NCBI RefSeq assembly: GCF_009801115.1
Contig: NZ_VTOL01000011.1
Coordinates: forward strand, 124,001-188,000
Origin: Dyadobacter sp. 3J3
GTDB taxonomy: Bacteria; Bacteroidota; Bacteroidia; Cytophagales; Spirosomataceae
DNA length: 64,000 nt
Direction: 5' to 3'
Below the pieces are notes generated by a model. It did not search any database. It was not told the DNA's origin and saw only the letters and a list, made by a program, of their open reading frames with translations. Both the position numbers and the translations under genes were made by a program. Every line of letters starts with the position of its first letter. Positions within the stretch are counted from its first letter, which is position 1. Shown here piece after piece: positions 37,277 through 46,632 of the stretch.

Positions 37277-37721
37277 TACTGTTTTAAAAGCATTAATTTT
37301 CAATAAGTCATACGTTATTTCAACAAAAAATAAATGCTGAGATTCAGATTTAGGCTTTGAATTTGGCGATTTTACTATTAAATAAATTATGTAAGTGATT
37401 TTAAAAAAATAATTAGGCACTGCTATCAAACCTCTGACTATTAAACGTTTGAGATTCTATTATCAAGCCAGGCTTAACCCGGTTTTTAAATACTACAAGA
37501 AATAATCTATCTCAAACAAATAGTTTTCATATCAGTAGGGAAATAATTTGTTTGAAGTTCTAAATCCGTCTGAGCAGGTTAGTACAGGATAGTACGATCA
37601 AATATTTTAGGAATTTTTGGATATTAATTTCCTCTTTTTAAAGAGTATGATCCATAAAATATGTCTTGATAGAAAAGAGTTGTAAGGTATTTAATCATTC
37701 AAAAGTCTAAAAACGTACAAA
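37277..37721. other. Long intergenic stretch before the sugar locus
   Basis: About 445 AT-rich bases without a convincing gene. A small 6-bp inverted repeat (TCAAAC/GTTTGA) is present. This region should contain the promoter and any operator of the 21.5-kb carbohydrate locus, but no -7/-33 pair stands out. Confidence 0.4.
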
Positions 37722-38501
37722 ATGCTGTCCAAAATGAGATCCAAATTTAAATTCGCCGCCGTAGGGGTAACCCTAGTGGTTACCCAATTCCTAACCATCC
37801 CAAACCAGGCAATGGCCCAAAAAAAGGAAAAAGGATTTGTACAGATTTTTGATGGCAAAAGTTTAAAAGGCTGGGAAGGGGATACGAAGTACTGGCGCGT
37901 TGAAAATGGAAATCTGGTTGGTGAAATTACACCGGAAACACTTTTGAAAACGAATTCCTTCATTATCTGGAAAAAAGGGGAACCGGGCGATTTTGAATTA
38001 AAAGGATCATTTAAAATTACTGAAAAAGGTAATTCCGGAATCAACTACCGCAGCGATATGGTTGCAGACGTACCTAACGCATTACGAGGATATCAGGCTG
38101 ATATTGACGGAGCTAACCGTTATACAGGACAAAATTACGAAGAAAGAAAACGAACGACATTAGCTTACAGAGGAGAAATTGTTACGGTTACAGAACCAAC
38201 TGATAAATCAGCGGAAGCTTTTAAAGCTAATCTGAAAAATAACGCATGGCTTGGAAGAACCGTAACAGGTTCACTGGGAACATCGGATGAATTGAAGACC
38301 AAAATTAAAGGTGAAGAATGGAATGAATTTCACCTGGTTGTGAAAGGAAACCGTTTACAGCATTACATCAATGGTGTATTAATGAGTGATGTTACGGATA
38401 ATGACACAGTAAACGGGAAATCAAAAGGCCTTTTAGGTGTACAGGTTCATGTTGGACCGCCGATGAAAGTTGAATACAAAGATATCCGTATTAAACAATA
38501 A
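37722..38501 (+). CDS. DUF1080 protein (3-keto-disaccharide hydrolase-like)
   Basis: The 259-residue protein has a long leader ('VGVTLVVTQFLTIPNQAMAQ', cleavage near residue 32). It then shows the DUF1080 jelly-roll signature 'FVQIFDGKSLKGWEGDTKYWRVENGNLVGE' and the later 'GNSGINYRS', 'GYQADIDG', 'WNEFHLVVKGNRLQHYINGV' segments. Some characterised DUF1080 proteins cleave 3-keto-glycosides made by Gfo/Idh/MocA dehydrogenases; one such dehydrogenase is encoded in this locus (44925-46085). It is the first gene of the plus-strand sugar locus, predicted to act in the periplasm. Confidence 0.9.
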   Translation: MLSKMRSKFKFAAVGVTLVVTQFLTIPNQAMAQKKEKGFVQIFDGKSLKGWEGDTKYWRVENGNLVGEITPETLLKTNSFIIWKKGEPGDFELKGSFKITEKGNSGINYRSDMVADVPNALRGYQADIDGANRYTGQNYEERKRTTLAYRGEIVTVTEPTDKSAEAFKANLKNNAWLGRTVTGSLGTSDELKTKIKGEEWNEFHLVVKGNRLQHYINGVLMSDVTDNDTVNGKSKGLLGVQVHVGPPMKVEYKDIRIKQ

Positions 38502-38534
38502 CGGTTTTGATCTAAAACGGCGTAGCATAGCATT

Positions 38535-38562
38535 GCTAACCGCTAATTGCCAATAGCTATTT
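38535..38562 (+). repeat. GCTAANN heptad array before the first TIM-barrel gene
   Basis: Four 7-bp units in perfect register start at 38535, 38542, 38549 and 38556 (for example GCTAACC and GCTAATT). The array ends 4 bases before the ATG at 38567. Bases 38541-38557 are an exact reverse complement of 53301-53317. Confidence 0.85.
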
Positions 38563-38566
38563 GATT

Positions 38567-39418
38567 ATGAATAAAATAGGATTTAATGTGCTTGCCTGGA
38601 CGGCGGCTGTGTCTGACGATTTATTTCCCATCATTGACAGGTTAAAAGATATCGGTTATGATGGTGTGGAGTTTTATCTGGGCTCGCAGGATACTGCTGC
38701 TTACAAAAGAATGGGCGATTACACCCTGGATCTTGGCCTGGAAACCACCGCGGTAATGACTATGGGCAAGGATGATAATCCTATCAGCGATTCGGTTGAA
38801 ATTCGTCAAAAAGCTTTGGATAAAATTAAATGGGGCGTTGATCGTGCACATGACTTAAATGCGAAAATAATTTGTGGACCTTTTCATTCGGCCCATACTG
38901 TTTTTGTAAATCGTCCTGCACTTGATCAGGAGTATGCCCTGGCGGGAGAAGTATTGAATGCCGCAGCTGAATATGCTGCTCAGGCTAACATTGTTTTTGC
39001 TCTGGAAGCACTGAACCGTTTCGAATGTTACTTGTGTAATACCATGGAGCAGTTGTTGAAACTGGTAAAGGCAGCCGATCATCCCAATGTGAGAGCGATG
39101 TTTGATACGCATCACTCCAACATTGAAGAGAAAAGTTATGCTTCGGCACTGGACACGATCGCTCCGGTTCTGGCCCATGTCCACATCAGTGAAAATGATC
39201 GTGGAACGCCGGGTGAAGGGCAGGTTTTATGGGATAATGCATTTTCTTCATTAGCCAAAATAAAATATCAGGGCTGGCTTACCATTGAGGCTTTTTCAAG
39301 AAATGATCCTGATTTTGCTAATGCAATCGGGGTATGGAGAGAATTTTCTGACCCCTGGGATATCGCTGAAAAAGGATATAGTTTCATCAGAGAAATGAGT
39401 CTGAAATATAGTTTATAG
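38567..39418 (+). CDS. Sugar phosphate isomerase/epimerase-type TIM barrel (D-psicose 3-epimerase-like)
   Basis: The ATG at 38567 (MNKIGFNVLAW) is used; a TTG six bases earlier is in frame but lies in the repeat. The 283-residue protein has the xylose-isomerase-like barrel with metal-site segments typical of ketose 3-epimerases: 'VFALEALNRFECY' (Glu), 'MFDTHHSNIEE' (Asp/His), 'HVHISENDRGTPGEG' (His) and 'WLTIEAFS' (Glu). Members interconvert free ketohexoses such as psicose, tagatose or keto-inositols. It is the second gene of the sugar locus. Confidence 0.87.
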   Translation: MNKIGFNVLAWTAAVSDDLFPIIDRLKDIGYDGVEFYLGSQDTAAYKRMGDYTLDLGLETTAVMTMGKDDNPISDSVEIRQKALDKIKWGVDRAHDLNAKIICGPFHSAHTVFVNRPALDQEYALAGEVLNAAAEYAAQANIVFALEALNRFECYLCNTMEQLLKLVKAADHPNVRAMFDTHHSNIEEKSYASALDTIAPVLAHVHISENDRGTPGEGQVLWDNAFSSLAKIKYQGWLTIEAFSRNDPDFANAIGVWREFSDPWDIAEKGYSFIREMSLKYSL

Positions 39419-39456
39419 TTTTTGAATTTGAAGTCTGAAAGACTTACATATCTTAA

Positions 39457-39475
39457 CCCGGGGCATCGCCCCGGG
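39457..39475. repeat. GC-rich palindrome (REP-like)
   Basis: CCCGGGGC and GCCCCGGG flank a 3-base loop. A near-identical palindrome followed by the same 'GGGATTT...GAATTAT' context lies at 47167-47189 next to the transposase, linking the two as one dispersed family. Confidence 0.75.
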
Positions 39476-39522
39476 ATTTCGTGAATTATCCCGGGCCGGT
39501 TACCAATTGATGAAAATTAATC

Positions 39523-39550
39523 GCTAACGGCCAATAACTAACTACTAAAA
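39523..39550 (+). repeat. Heptad array before the second TIM-barrel gene
   Basis: Four 7-bp units in register (GCTAACG, GCCAATA, then two A-start variants) end 3 bases before ATG 39554. They belong to the same family as the array at 38535. Confidence 0.78.
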
Positions 39551-39553
39551 TAG

Positions 39554-40381
39554 ATGTCGCAAAAACTTCCATTTCGTTTCGGTTCCGAAGTTTATACATG
39601 GTTTATGAGTAACAATGGCCAAACGCACCAGGGCCGTTTGGGACATATGATTGAGGTAATTTCAAAGGCAGGTTTTAGTGGGATTCAACCGATTTTTACC
39701 TGGATGGGGGATTTGATAGATCCCGCACTATTGGAAGCGAAATTGAAAGAACAGGGAATTGAATTAGCTGCTCTTGCGCTGGCTCTTGACTGGAACGAGG
39801 CCGAAGAAACGGAAAGAGAAAGGGAGGTTGCGGATCATGCGATCAGCGTTTTGCAAAAATTTCCGGGTGCCATTTTGAATACAGTGCAGATACCGACAGG
39901 CCGTCATAATCTGGCAGAGAGGCAAAAAAATCTGGTGAATATTGTAAACCGGGTTTCTGCGAGAGCTGCTGAAAAAGGTGTTCCGTGCAGCTATCACCCA
40001 AATTCTCCTCACTCGTCCATTATTCGTACGGAAGAAGATTATAAAATTGTTCTGGAATCGCTGGATTCAACGGTTACAGGTTGGACGCCGGATGTTGGGC
40101 ATATCATCAACGGTGATATGGATCCACTGGCGAAAATGAAAGAATATCAGTCATTGATCAACCACGTCCATTACAAAGACTGGGACGGAAATCCTGAATT
40201 TGCATTAATGGGCAAAGGGAAAGTTGATCTTTTGAGTGTAACACAATGGCTTAAAGATATCAATTATAAAGGCTGGATTATCTGTGAAGACGAAGGTAAA
40301 GAAGCACTGGAAGATCCTGATTTCGTGACATTACATGACGGGAGATGGATTCAGGAAGATTTAATTCCGAAACTTATTTAG
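39554..40381 (+). CDS. Sugar phosphate isomerase/epimerase-type TIM barrel (IolE/IolI-like)
   Basis: The 275-residue cytoplasmic barrel starts 'FRFGSEVYTWFMSNNGQTHQGRLGHMIEVISKAGFSGIQPIF' and has the expected metal-binding positions near 'CSYHPNSPHSS', 'WTPDVGHIINGDMDP', 'INHVHYKDWDG' and 'WIICEDEG'. It is closest in style to inosose dehydratase/isomerase-like proteins acting on keto-sugars or inosose. No secretion signal is present. Its flanks are heptad arrays, and it is followed by an alpha/beta hydrolase. The precise reaction is unknown. Confidence 0.85.
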   Translation: MSQKLPFRFGSEVYTWFMSNNGQTHQGRLGHMIEVISKAGFSGIQPIFTWMGDLIDPALLEAKLKEQGIELAALALALDWNEAEETEREREVADHAISVLQKFPGAILNTVQIPTGRHNLAERQKNLVNIVNRVSARAAEKGVPCSYHPNSPHSSIIRTEEDYKIVLESLDSTVTGWTPDVGHIINGDMDPLAKMKEYQSLINHVHYKDWDGNPEFALMGKGKVDLLSVTQWLKDINYKGWIICEDEGKEALEDPDFVTLHDGRWIQEDLIPKLI

Positions 40382-40415
40382 GCATTGGCATTTAGCAATA
40401 AGCATATAGCTATCG
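40381..40415 (-). repeat. Heptad array in inverted orientation after a stop codon
   Basis: Five 7-bp units in register begin at the last base of the stop codon (40379-40381). Read on the minus strand they are GCTAANN-type units (for example GCTAAAT, GCCAATG), so this array is inverted relative to the one at 40463-40490. Confidence 0.8.
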
Positions 40416-40462
40416 CCAGAAAATATATTTGAAAAAAACTCAAAAAAGTTCGAATTGAAAAT

Positions 40463-40490
40463 GCTAATCGCCAAATGCTAAAAGCTAACG
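40463..40490 (+). repeat. Heptad array before the alpha/beta hydrolase gene
   Basis: Four units at 40463, 40470, 40477 and 40484 (GCTAATC, GCCAAAT and so on) end one base before ATG 40492. It pairs with the inverted array 48 bases upstream. Confidence 0.85.
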
Positions 40491-40491
40491 T

Positions 40492-41310
40492 ATGCCTTTA
40501 ATAAAAACCAACGGAATACAACTTTATTATGAAGAGCGTGGGTCGGGAGCTTCTCCGGATGACACGCCTTTGTTGCTTATCATGGGCATTACCGCTCCCG
40601 GATTGGTATGGAATGTTCATTTGGCTGATTGGCAATATCATTTCAGATGTATTATTGGGGATAACCGAGGTGTTGGTTTGTCGGATAAACCGTCGGGACC
40701 TTATTCTTCGGAGCAGATGGCGGATGATTATGCCGGTTTGCTTGATGCCATTCAGGTTGAAAAAGTCAGAGTTGTAGGTTGTTCGATGGGAAGTACAATC
40801 GCGCAGCAATTAGCCATTCGTCATCCGGATAAAGTACAATCATTGGTATTGATGTGTCCGTGGGCGCGTTGCGATAATTACGCAAAATCGCTGTTTCAGC
40901 ATATCATGAATTCCAAGGCACGTTTCCGGCCGGAAGAATTTAGTTTGTATATCCAGTTGCTTATTTTTTCAAAATCCACATGGGATAATACTGAAAAACA
41001 TGAAGAACTTGAAACAGGGCGCAAACAGGATGGTAACAATCCATTTCCTCAGCCACTCCACGGACTGGAAGGACAGGCCGCAGCTTGTATAAACCACAAT
41101 GCCCTGGCTGATTTAGTCAAAATTGATATACCAACCCTGGTAATAGGCGGTCGTCAAGACATTTTTACGCCGGTATGGATGGCGGAGGAAGTTGCAAACG
41201 GGATTCCGGAAGCAGAACTTTTTCTATATGAAAACCTGGGTCACGCGTTTCATTTTGAGAATACTGCCGACTTCAACCCAAGAGTAAGAAATTGGTTACT
41301 GGATAATTAA
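40492..41310 (+). CDS. Alpha/beta hydrolase
   Basis: The 272-residue cytoplasmic alpha/beta-fold enzyme has the oxyanion segment 'LLIMGITAPGLVW', 'DNRGVGLSDKP', nucleophile Ser98 in 'GCSMGS', Asp in 'GGRQDIFTP' and His in 'NLGHAFHFE'. The full catalytic triad is present. The branch includes 3-oxoadipate enol-lactonase-like and C-C hydrolase-like proteins; within this locus it may open a sugar lactone or hydrolyse an ester, which is inference. A terminator-like hairpin follows 15 bases after the stop, so expression of the downstream genes may drop or restart here. Confidence 0.88.
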   Translation: MPLIKTNGIQLYYEERGSGASPDDTPLLLIMGITAPGLVWNVHLADWQYHFRCIIGDNRGVGLSDKPSGPYSSEQMADDYAGLLDAIQVEKVRVVGCSMGSTIAQQLAIRHPDKVQSLVLMCPWARCDNYAKSLFQHIMNSKARFRPEEFSLYIQLLIFSKSTWDNTEKHEELETGRKQDGNNPFPQPLHGLEGQAAACINHNALADLVKIDIPTLVIGGRQDIFTPVWMAEEVANGIPEAELFLYENLGHAFHFENTADFNPRVRNWLLDN

Positions 41311-41325
41311 GTTCATACAAATAGC

Positions 41326-41363
41326 AAAAGACCGGGTTAAATAAGGCATTATACGGTCTTTTT
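41326..41363 (+). terminator. Terminator inside the sugar locus
   Basis: AAAAGACCG and CGGTCTTTT form a 9-bp stem with a 19-base loop ending in five T. It splits the locus into a first block (37722-41310) and a second block from 41398. Confidence 0.7.
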
Positions 41364-41397
41364 CGATTAGGATAATATTTTTAATTAATAAAAGTAA

Positions 41398-42447
41398 ATG
41401 AAGGATACCGTTGAAGTAAACCAGGACTGGAAAGATAAGATATCCAATCATGCGCAGATAGGCGGGATTGAAACTTCAGTGTTGGATAATGGTGCGGGAA
41501 GAGGAACGAGAATCGCCTGGATTAATACCGGAACGGGTTTGCGTTTTAAAGTTGTGATAGATCGTGCGATGGATATTGCCGATGCTTTTTATAATGAACA
41601 CAGTCTTGCCTGGTTAAGTCATGGAGGAATTACTTCTCCGCAACCGTTTTCTGATCAGGGTATTAATTGGCTGAAAACTTTTGGTGGCGGCCTTATGACA
41701 ACTTGTGGTTTGACTCATTTCGGCGGCCCGGAAAGTGACGAATTTGGTGAAAGAGGTTTGCATGGTCAAATCAGTAATACACCAGCTGAAATCATTTCAA
41801 TCATTCAGCCTGATCCAAGATCCGGAAATCTGGAAATGAGCATAACCGGAATAATCAGGGAAACAAAACCTTTTGGGCCGAGTCTGGAATTGAAAAGAAC
41901 AATTTCTGCAACCCTGGGAAAAGCTGTAATACGGATTCATGATGAGGTAATTAATAAAGCAAATAAGCCTTCGCCGCATATGCTGCTTTATCATTTTAAT
42001 TTCGGCTGGCCGCTTGCTGATGAAGGAACTGATATTTTATGGAAAGGGAAATGGTATGCGAACAGTGGAGAAAATGCTAAAATTTTCAAAGAAGGAAACG
42101 ATTTTAGGAAATGCCCTGAACCGTTGGATGATCATTTGGGCGGCGGCGAAGAGGTAGTGACGGTAGATATCGAAGCCGATGAGCAGGGACAAAGTATTTG
42201 CGGATTATCTAATTCCAAACTTGGAATTGCTGCTTTATTGAAATTTAAAAAAGAACAATTACCCTGGTTTGCAAACTGGCAGCATTGGGGAAAAGGTGAA
42301 TATGTTACGGGTTTGGAACCAGCTACGAATCAATTAATCGGGCAGGCAAAAGCAAGAGAAAACGGGTCACTTATTTTTATTAAACCAGGTGAAAGCAAGT
42401 ACTATGACCTCGAACTGGAAGTATTAAATAGTGCAGTAACGATATAG
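41398..42447 (+). CDS. DUF4432 family protein (aldose 1-epimerase-like)
   Basis: The 349-residue protein has the galactose-mutarotase-like beta-sandwich of DUF4432: 'RIAWINTGTGLRFKVVIDRAMDIADAFYN' near the N-terminus, 'GGGLMTTCGLTHFGGP', 'GLHGQISNTPAE' and the conserved 'HMLLYHFNFGWPL'. DUF4432 members bind sugars and may epimerise or anomerise them; a precise activity has not been fixed. It is cytoplasmic. It starts after a terminator-like hairpin and is followed 46 bases later by the cupin gene. Confidence 0.87.
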   Translation: MKDTVEVNQDWKDKISNHAQIGGIETSVLDNGAGRGTRIAWINTGTGLRFKVVIDRAMDIADAFYNEHSLAWLSHGGITSPQPFSDQGINWLKTFGGGLMTTCGLTHFGGPESDEFGERGLHGQISNTPAEIISIIQPDPRSGNLEMSITGIIRETKPFGPSLELKRTISATLGKAVIRIHDEVINKANKPSPHMLLYHFNFGWPLADEGTDILWKGKWYANSGENAKIFKEGNDFRKCPEPLDDHLGGGEEVVTVDIEADEQGQSICGLSNSKLGIAALLKFKKEQLPWFANWQHWGKGEYVTGLEPATNQLIGQAKARENGSLIFIKPGESKYYDLELEVLNSAVTI

Positions 42448-42493
42448 AAATTTTTTACAGATTATAACTAAACCAAATTTTCAATTTCAAACA

Positions 42494-43711
42494 ATGGGAC
42501 TTTCAAGTATAGCTGAAAAGGCATTAGAACAGGGAAAAGGAATATTGCGTCTGGCTCCGACATGGGTGCCAAGATCTTTTTGTGTGCCTGGCAGAAGAAT
42601 AAAATTACATCCGGACGATTATTATGTGCTTGGTGGTGAGCGTGGTGGTATTGACGAACGTTGGCTGTCGTCAACTACACCGGCGGAGAACGGTCCGCTT
42701 ACCGGCGAAAACGAAGGTTTGAGCCAGATCGTTTTTGAAGATGAGTCAGGTGTTCAAAAAGTGACATTGAAGGATGCGGTAAATGAGATGAAAGGCGAAA
42801 TTATAGGTGATCGTCTTTGGGATGAATACCAAAGCTGGCCAATGTATTCCAAGTTTTTTGATAACATGGGTCCATTGCCTCACCATATTCACCACAGAGA
42901 TGAGCACGCTGCTATGGTAGGTCAGAACGGAAAGCCGGAAGCATATTATTTCCCTCCACAACTCAATAACCATGGCGGCGATTTTCCATACACATTCATT
43001 GGTATTGCTCCTGGAACCTCAAAAGAACAGATAAAGGAATGTCTTATGAACTTCACCAAAGGTGATAATAAGATTACCAACTACTCGCAGGCGTATCGTC
43101 TGGAGCCTGGAACAGGATGGGATGTTCCTCCCGGAATGTTGCATGCTCCCGGCAGTTTGTGTACATATGAACCACAAAAAGCATCTGATATTTTTGCTAT
43201 GTACCAATCGCTTGTTAATGAAGCGATTATTCCGGAGGAATTGCTTTGGAAAGGGACTCCGAAAGACAGAATTGGTGATTATGACCTGTTAATGGAAGTG
43301 ATCGACTGGGATTTGAATGTGAATCCCAATTTGATGGAAAAGCATTTCATGCGTCCAAAACCGGTAAAAGATGTCGCTGAGATGGCAGCAGAAGGATACA
43401 GTGAAAACTGGATTTGTTATAAAAACGAGGCTTATAGCGCCAAGGAACTTACCGTTTTTCCAGGACAGACAGTTACCATTACTGATGCCGCTGCTTACGG
43501 ATTGATCGTCATGCAGGGACATGGTAAATTAGGTGTTTGGGATATTGAAACGCCTGCACTTATCCGTTACGGTCAACTTACGAATGATGAGTTTTTTGTG
43601 AGCGAAAAAGCTGCACAGCAAGGTGTTGTGATTAGCAATCCTTCGGCAACAGATCCGATTGTGATGTTGAAACACTTCGGTCCGTTAAATCCTGATCTGG
43701 TTATTGAGTAA
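42494..43711 (+). CDS. Cupin-type isomerase-like protein (phosphomannose-isomerase-like)
   Basis: The 405-residue protein has features of class I mannose-6-phosphate isomerase-like cupins. The metal-site stretch 'LPHHIHHRDEHAAMVG' is followed by 'KPEAYYFPPQLN', and 'GWDVPPGMLHAPGSLCTYEPQ' resembles the second metal-ligand strand. A second cupin-like half lies near the C-terminus ('ELTVFPGQTVTITDAAAYGLIVMQGHGKLG'). It lacks a leader. Within the locus it probably isomerises or binds the transported sugar or a keto-derivative; the specific function is unknown. Confidence 0.82.
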   Translation: MGLSSIAEKALEQGKGILRLAPTWVPRSFCVPGRRIKLHPDDYYVLGGERGGIDERWLSSTTPAENGPLTGENEGLSQIVFEDESGVQKVTLKDAVNEMKGEIIGDRLWDEYQSWPMYSKFFDNMGPLPHHIHHRDEHAAMVGQNGKPEAYYFPPQLNNHGGDFPYTFIGIAPGTSKEQIKECLMNFTKGDNKITNYSQAYRLEPGTGWDVPPGMLHAPGSLCTYEPQKASDIFAMYQSLVNEAIIPEELLWKGTPKDRIGDYDLLMEVIDWDLNVNPNLMEKHFMRPKPVKDVAEMAAEGYSENWICYKNEAYSAKELTVFPGQTVTITDAAAYGLIVMQGHGKLGVWDIETPALIRYGQLTNDEFFVSEKAAQQGVVISNPSATDPIVMLKHFGPLNPDLVIE

Positions 43712-43740
43712 GCTGTTGGCTATTTAGGAAATAGCTTTTA
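43712..43740 (-). repeat. Heptad-type array after the cupin gene (inverted)
   Basis: Units GCTGTTG and GCTATTT, one 8-base unit, then GCTTTTA begin directly after the stop codon at 43709-43711. The reverse complement includes AATAGCCAACAGC, which is also found at 53397-53409. Confidence 0.7.
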
Positions 43741-43821
43741 GTTTGATGTACCAGACCAAGTTGCTCATTGTCAGGCGTGAAGTCTGAAATATTTATTATG
43801 TGTTTTTTGAATAAACTGTGA

Positions 43822-43849
43822 GTTAATAGCTAATCGCTAAAATCTACTA
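43822..43849 (+). repeat. Heptad array before the third TIM-barrel gene
   Basis: Units in register (GTTAATA, GCTAATC, GCTAAAA and a variant) end 4 bases before ATG 43854. Confidence 0.8.
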
Positions 43850-43853
43850 AACC

Positions 43854-44888
43854 ATGCCAGAAAATAATTATCCCAAGCTCCACAATGCCACATGGCCTGG
43901 TATTGTAGGAAAAGGTTCAGATTCAGAGCCTGTCATTTCTTTTGATACGATGCTTGAAAAAACTGCCGCAGCTGAGGTGAACGGTGTGAAATTCGATGGT
44001 ATTGATATCGGTCTTTTTGATCCTCATATTGATCTGGATATGAGCGATGATGGTATTAAAAAACTGGTTGATAAAGTTGGAGGACTTAACCTTGAAATTG
44101 GTAGTCTGGTTGCTCCGATATGGAGTGGTTCTGCCATGGGTAGCAAAGAAGCCCGTGACGAATTTGTAACGCAGGTTAAAAAAGCTTCCATTTTTGGTCA
44201 AAAACTTAGAAAACTGGGAATTCGCCCGAATGGTATTGTTCGAATTGATTCGTCCAGCAAACCGGAAGACTGGGCTTTGGATCCTGTAAATAATACGAAA
44301 TTAATCGCTGAAACTTTCAGGACTGCTTGTGATATAGCGGCTGAATATGGCGAAAAACTTGCTGCCGAAGGAGAAATATGCTGGGGCGGTATGCAAAGCT
44401 GGAAAACGATGATCGATACAATGGAACAAGTTGATCGTCCAAACATGGGTTTTCAGGCCGATATGTCACATACGTTTCTTTATCTTTTAGGGTACAATCG
44501 TCCGGAAGATCGTATTCTTCCTGTGGATTTTGAATGGAGCGACCGTGCCTCATTGGAAGAAGGTTTGAAAAAAATGACTGCCGCTTTGCGACCATGGACG
44601 CTTGATTTTCACGTTGCACAAAACGATGGAACTGCTCACGGTACTGGTTCTCATGATAAAACCGGACGTCACTGTTTGGCCACGGACCCGAATGGGAAAT
44701 TAGATATTACGCACGATGCGGGATACTGGCTGCGTGATGAAAATGGTGAATTAACGAAGGCGTTCCGTCACATTTGCTGGGATGGATGTATGTTCCCGAA
44801 TGAGGTAATGACCAATCAGAAAACCTGGAATGATATACTTGCAGCGATGATTATGGTTCGTCAGGCACATGGCTGGTATGAGGCTTAA
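43854..44888 (+). CDS. Xylose-isomerase-like TIM barrel protein (344 aa)
   Basis: This larger relative of the two epimerase-like barrels has '[46 protein letters not shown]' near the N-terminus. Candidate metal ligands are at '[11 protein letters not shown]' (Glu), '[13 protein letters not shown]' (Asp/His) and '[25 protein letters not shown]' (multiple His/Asp). It is cytoplasmic. It probably acts on a keto-sugar or inositol derivative. The Gfo/Idh/MocA dehydrogenase gene starts 36 bases downstream, so a two-step oxidation/isomerisation or C-C cleavage is plausible, but not shown. Confidence 0.85.
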   Translation: MPENNYPKLHNATWPGIVGKGSDSEPVISFDTMLEKTAAAEVNGVKFDGIDIGLFDPHIDLDMSDDGIKKLVDKVGGLNLEIGSLVAPIWSGSAMGSKEARDEFVTQVKKASIFGQKLRKLGIRPNGIVRIDSSSKPEDWALDPVNNTKLIAETFRTACDIAAEYGEKLAAEGEICWGGMQSWKTMIDTMEQVDRPNMGFQADMSHTFLYLLGYNRPEDRILPVDFEWSDRASLEEGLKKMTAALRPWTLDFHVAQNDGTAHGTGSHDKTGRHCLATDPNGKLDITHDAGYWLRDENGELTKAFRHICWDGCMFPNEVMTNQKTWNDILAAMIMVRQAHGWYEA

Positions 44889-44924
44889 TGAGATAAGATT
44901 TCAGAATAATTCATTTTTTACATT

Positions 44925-46085
44925 ATGTCAAAAAAGAAAGAACTCAGAATTGGATTGATCGGTACGGGCTTGATGGGCCGTACGCATTCCAATGGATATA
45001 ACAGAATCGATAACTTTTTCCCTGAACTGGAATATACTCCTGTTTTAAAGGTGGCTTGTTCACGTAACGCGGAGAAAGCGAAAGCTTTTGCAGAACAGTG
45101 GGGTTACGAATCATTTGAAACCGACTGGAAAAAAGTAATCGCAAGAAAAGATATTGACGCGATAGATATTTGCACTGCAAACGACACGCATGCGGAAATT
45201 GCAATTGCGGCGGCGGCGGCTGGAAAAATGATTTTGTGCGAAAAGCCTCTGGCAAGAACTCTGGCAGAAGCGCAAACCATGGTTGACGCTATTGAAAAAG
45301 CGGGTGTTAAAAACACAGTTTGGTATAACTATCGCCGTGTACCTGCTGTGACTTTGGCAAAACAAATTGTTGATTCAGGCAAACTGGGACGGATTTTTCA
45401 TTACCGTGCCAATTTTCTTCAGGACTGGACAATTAATCCGGACGTTCCCCAGGGCGGTACTGCAACCTGGCGCCTGGATGCTGAAGCAGCGGGTTCTGGT
45501 GTGACGGGTGACTTGCTGGCGCATTGTATTGATACGGCCATGTGGATTAATGGCGGAATTAAAGACGTTTCTGCGGTTACTGAGACTTTTATCAAGGAAC
45601 GTGTGCATCAGGAAAGTGGCCAGGTTCAAAAAGTTAGTATTGATGATGCCTGTATTTTTCATTGTCATTTTGATAATGGATCACTAGGTCTTTTTGAATC
45701 AACACGTTATGCCCGTGGGCATAAAGCGCTATATACTTTTGAAATTAATGGTGAACATGCTTCTATACGCTGGGATCTGCATGATTTGAACCGTCTTGAA
45801 TATTTTGATCATTCAGATGATTCTATCGTTCGCGGATGGAGATCTGTCCTGGTGACGGACAGCGATCAGCCGTATATGAAAAGATGGTGGATTCCGGGAA
45901 CCAGCATTGGTTATGAACATTCATTTATCCATCAGGCAGCTGATTTCTTTGAAAGTTTACAAACTGGAAAAGAATGTGCTCCAACGTTCAAAGATGCTCT
46001 GGAAACCCAGAAGGTTTGTGAAGCAGTACTGGATTCCGCGGCTTCGAAGAGCTGGAAGGATACCGGGGTTGAATGGGAGGGGTGA
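44925..46085 (+). CDS. Gfo/Idh/MocA family sugar dehydrogenase
   Basis: The 386-residue NAD(P)-dependent enzyme has the Rossmann motif '[10 protein letters not shown]' (about 9-18), the '[13 protein letters not shown]' strand, and the family's signature 'EKPLA' (106-110) with its conserved lysine. The C-terminal beta domain includes '[22 protein letters not shown]' with the catalytic-region Asp/His. Such enzymes oxidise sugars or inositols, often at C3. In this locus it is the obvious candidate to make the 3-keto substrate for the DUF1080 protein or the TIM barrels. No leader is visible, so it is probably cytoplasmic. Confidence 0.93.
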   Translation: MSKKKELRIGLIGTGLMGRTHSNGYNRIDNFFPELEYTPVLKVACSRNAEKAKAFAEQWGYESFETDWKKVIARKDIDAIDICTANDTHAEIAIAAAAAGKMILCEKPLARTLAEAQTMVDAIEKAGVKNTVWYNYRRVPAVTLAKQIVDSGKLGRIFHYRANFLQDWTINPDVPQGGTATWRLDAEAAGSGVTGDLLAHCIDTAMWINGGIKDVSAVTETFIKERVHQESGQVQKVSIDDACIFHCHFDNGSLGLFESTRYARGHKALYTFEINGEHASIRWDLHDLNRLEYFDHSDDSIVRGWRSVLVTDSDQPYMKRWWIPGTSIGYEHSFIHQAADFFESLQTGKECAPTFKDALETQKVCEAVLDSAASKSWKDTGVEWEG

Positions 46086-46141
46086 TTTTGACGAATACAT
46101 TTGACGAAAACACATTAACGAATATATACGAATGCGTGGCC

Positions 46142-46160
46142 CATAGGGCGGTGCCCTATG
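46142..46160. repeat. Palindrome at the left edge of the transposase repeat block
   Basis: CATAGGGC and GCCCTATG form a perfect 8-bp stem with a GGT loop. The same 'AGGGCggtGCCC' core recurs directly after the transposase stop codon near 47087-47100, giving the block related edges. Confidence 0.75.
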
Positions 46161-46171
46161 CTAAAATAGTA

Positions 46172-46590
46172 ACCCTTTCAGGGTTTTTGCAATTTGCGAC
46201 GACCTGAAAGGGCATAATATCTTAGGATGGGGCAACTTATTTGTGTGCAAACATCAGGGTTTTCGCGATTTGCGACGCCCTGAAAGGGCATAATATCTTA
46301 GGATAGGGCACCGCCCTATTTGCGGGGATAATGTTATGAATTATCCGAATTGAAAAAAAATACAAGTATCAGGGTTTTCGCAATTTGCGACGCCCTGAAA
46401 GGGCATAATATCTTAGGATGGGGCAACGCCCTATTTGCCGGCGATAATGACAAGAGTTATCCGAATTGAAATGACAATTACAAGTATCAGGGTTTTCGCA
46501 ATTTGCGACGCCCTGAAAGGGCATAATATCTTAGGATAGGGCAACGCCCTATTTGCGAGCGACGATGTCATAGATTATCCCAAATGAAAA
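46172..46590. repeat. Four tandem palindromic units beside the transposase
   Basis: The segment 'CAGGGTTTT(C/T)GC...' recurs at 46179, 46255, 46370 and 46488, spaced 76, 115 and 118 bases apart. Each full unit contains a nested hairpin (TCAGGG...CGCAA-T-TTGCG...CCCTGA), a constant 'GGGCATAATATCTTAGGAT' segment and a second hairpin (ATAGGGC-AAC-GCCCTAT). The layout resembles REP/BIME arrays next to Y1 (RAYT-type) transposases. Confidence 0.88.
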
Positions 46591-46598
46591 AAATGCAA

Positions 46599-46632
46599 TA
46601 CACACACACAAGCCCAAAGGGCACACACACAA
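46599..46632 (+). promoter_or_regulatory. CA-repeat-flanked hairpin in front of the transposase start
   Basis: GCCC-AAA-GGGC (46612-46622) is flanked on both sides by runs of CA dinucleotides, the second reaching the start codon at 46633. It could affect translation of the transposase. Confidence 0.4.

Noticed and set aside
42494-43711. A true mannose-6-phosphate isomerase (manA)
   Set aside because: Metal-site patterns are similar, but the sequence departs from ManA in several blocks and the locus gives no support for mannose use, so only a cupin-type isomerase-like call is made.
46172-46590. CRISPR array
   Set aside because: The repeated units are 76-118 bp, contain hairpins throughout and have no unique spacers of constant length; no cas genes are nearby. 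A REP-like array next to a Y1 transposase explains them.
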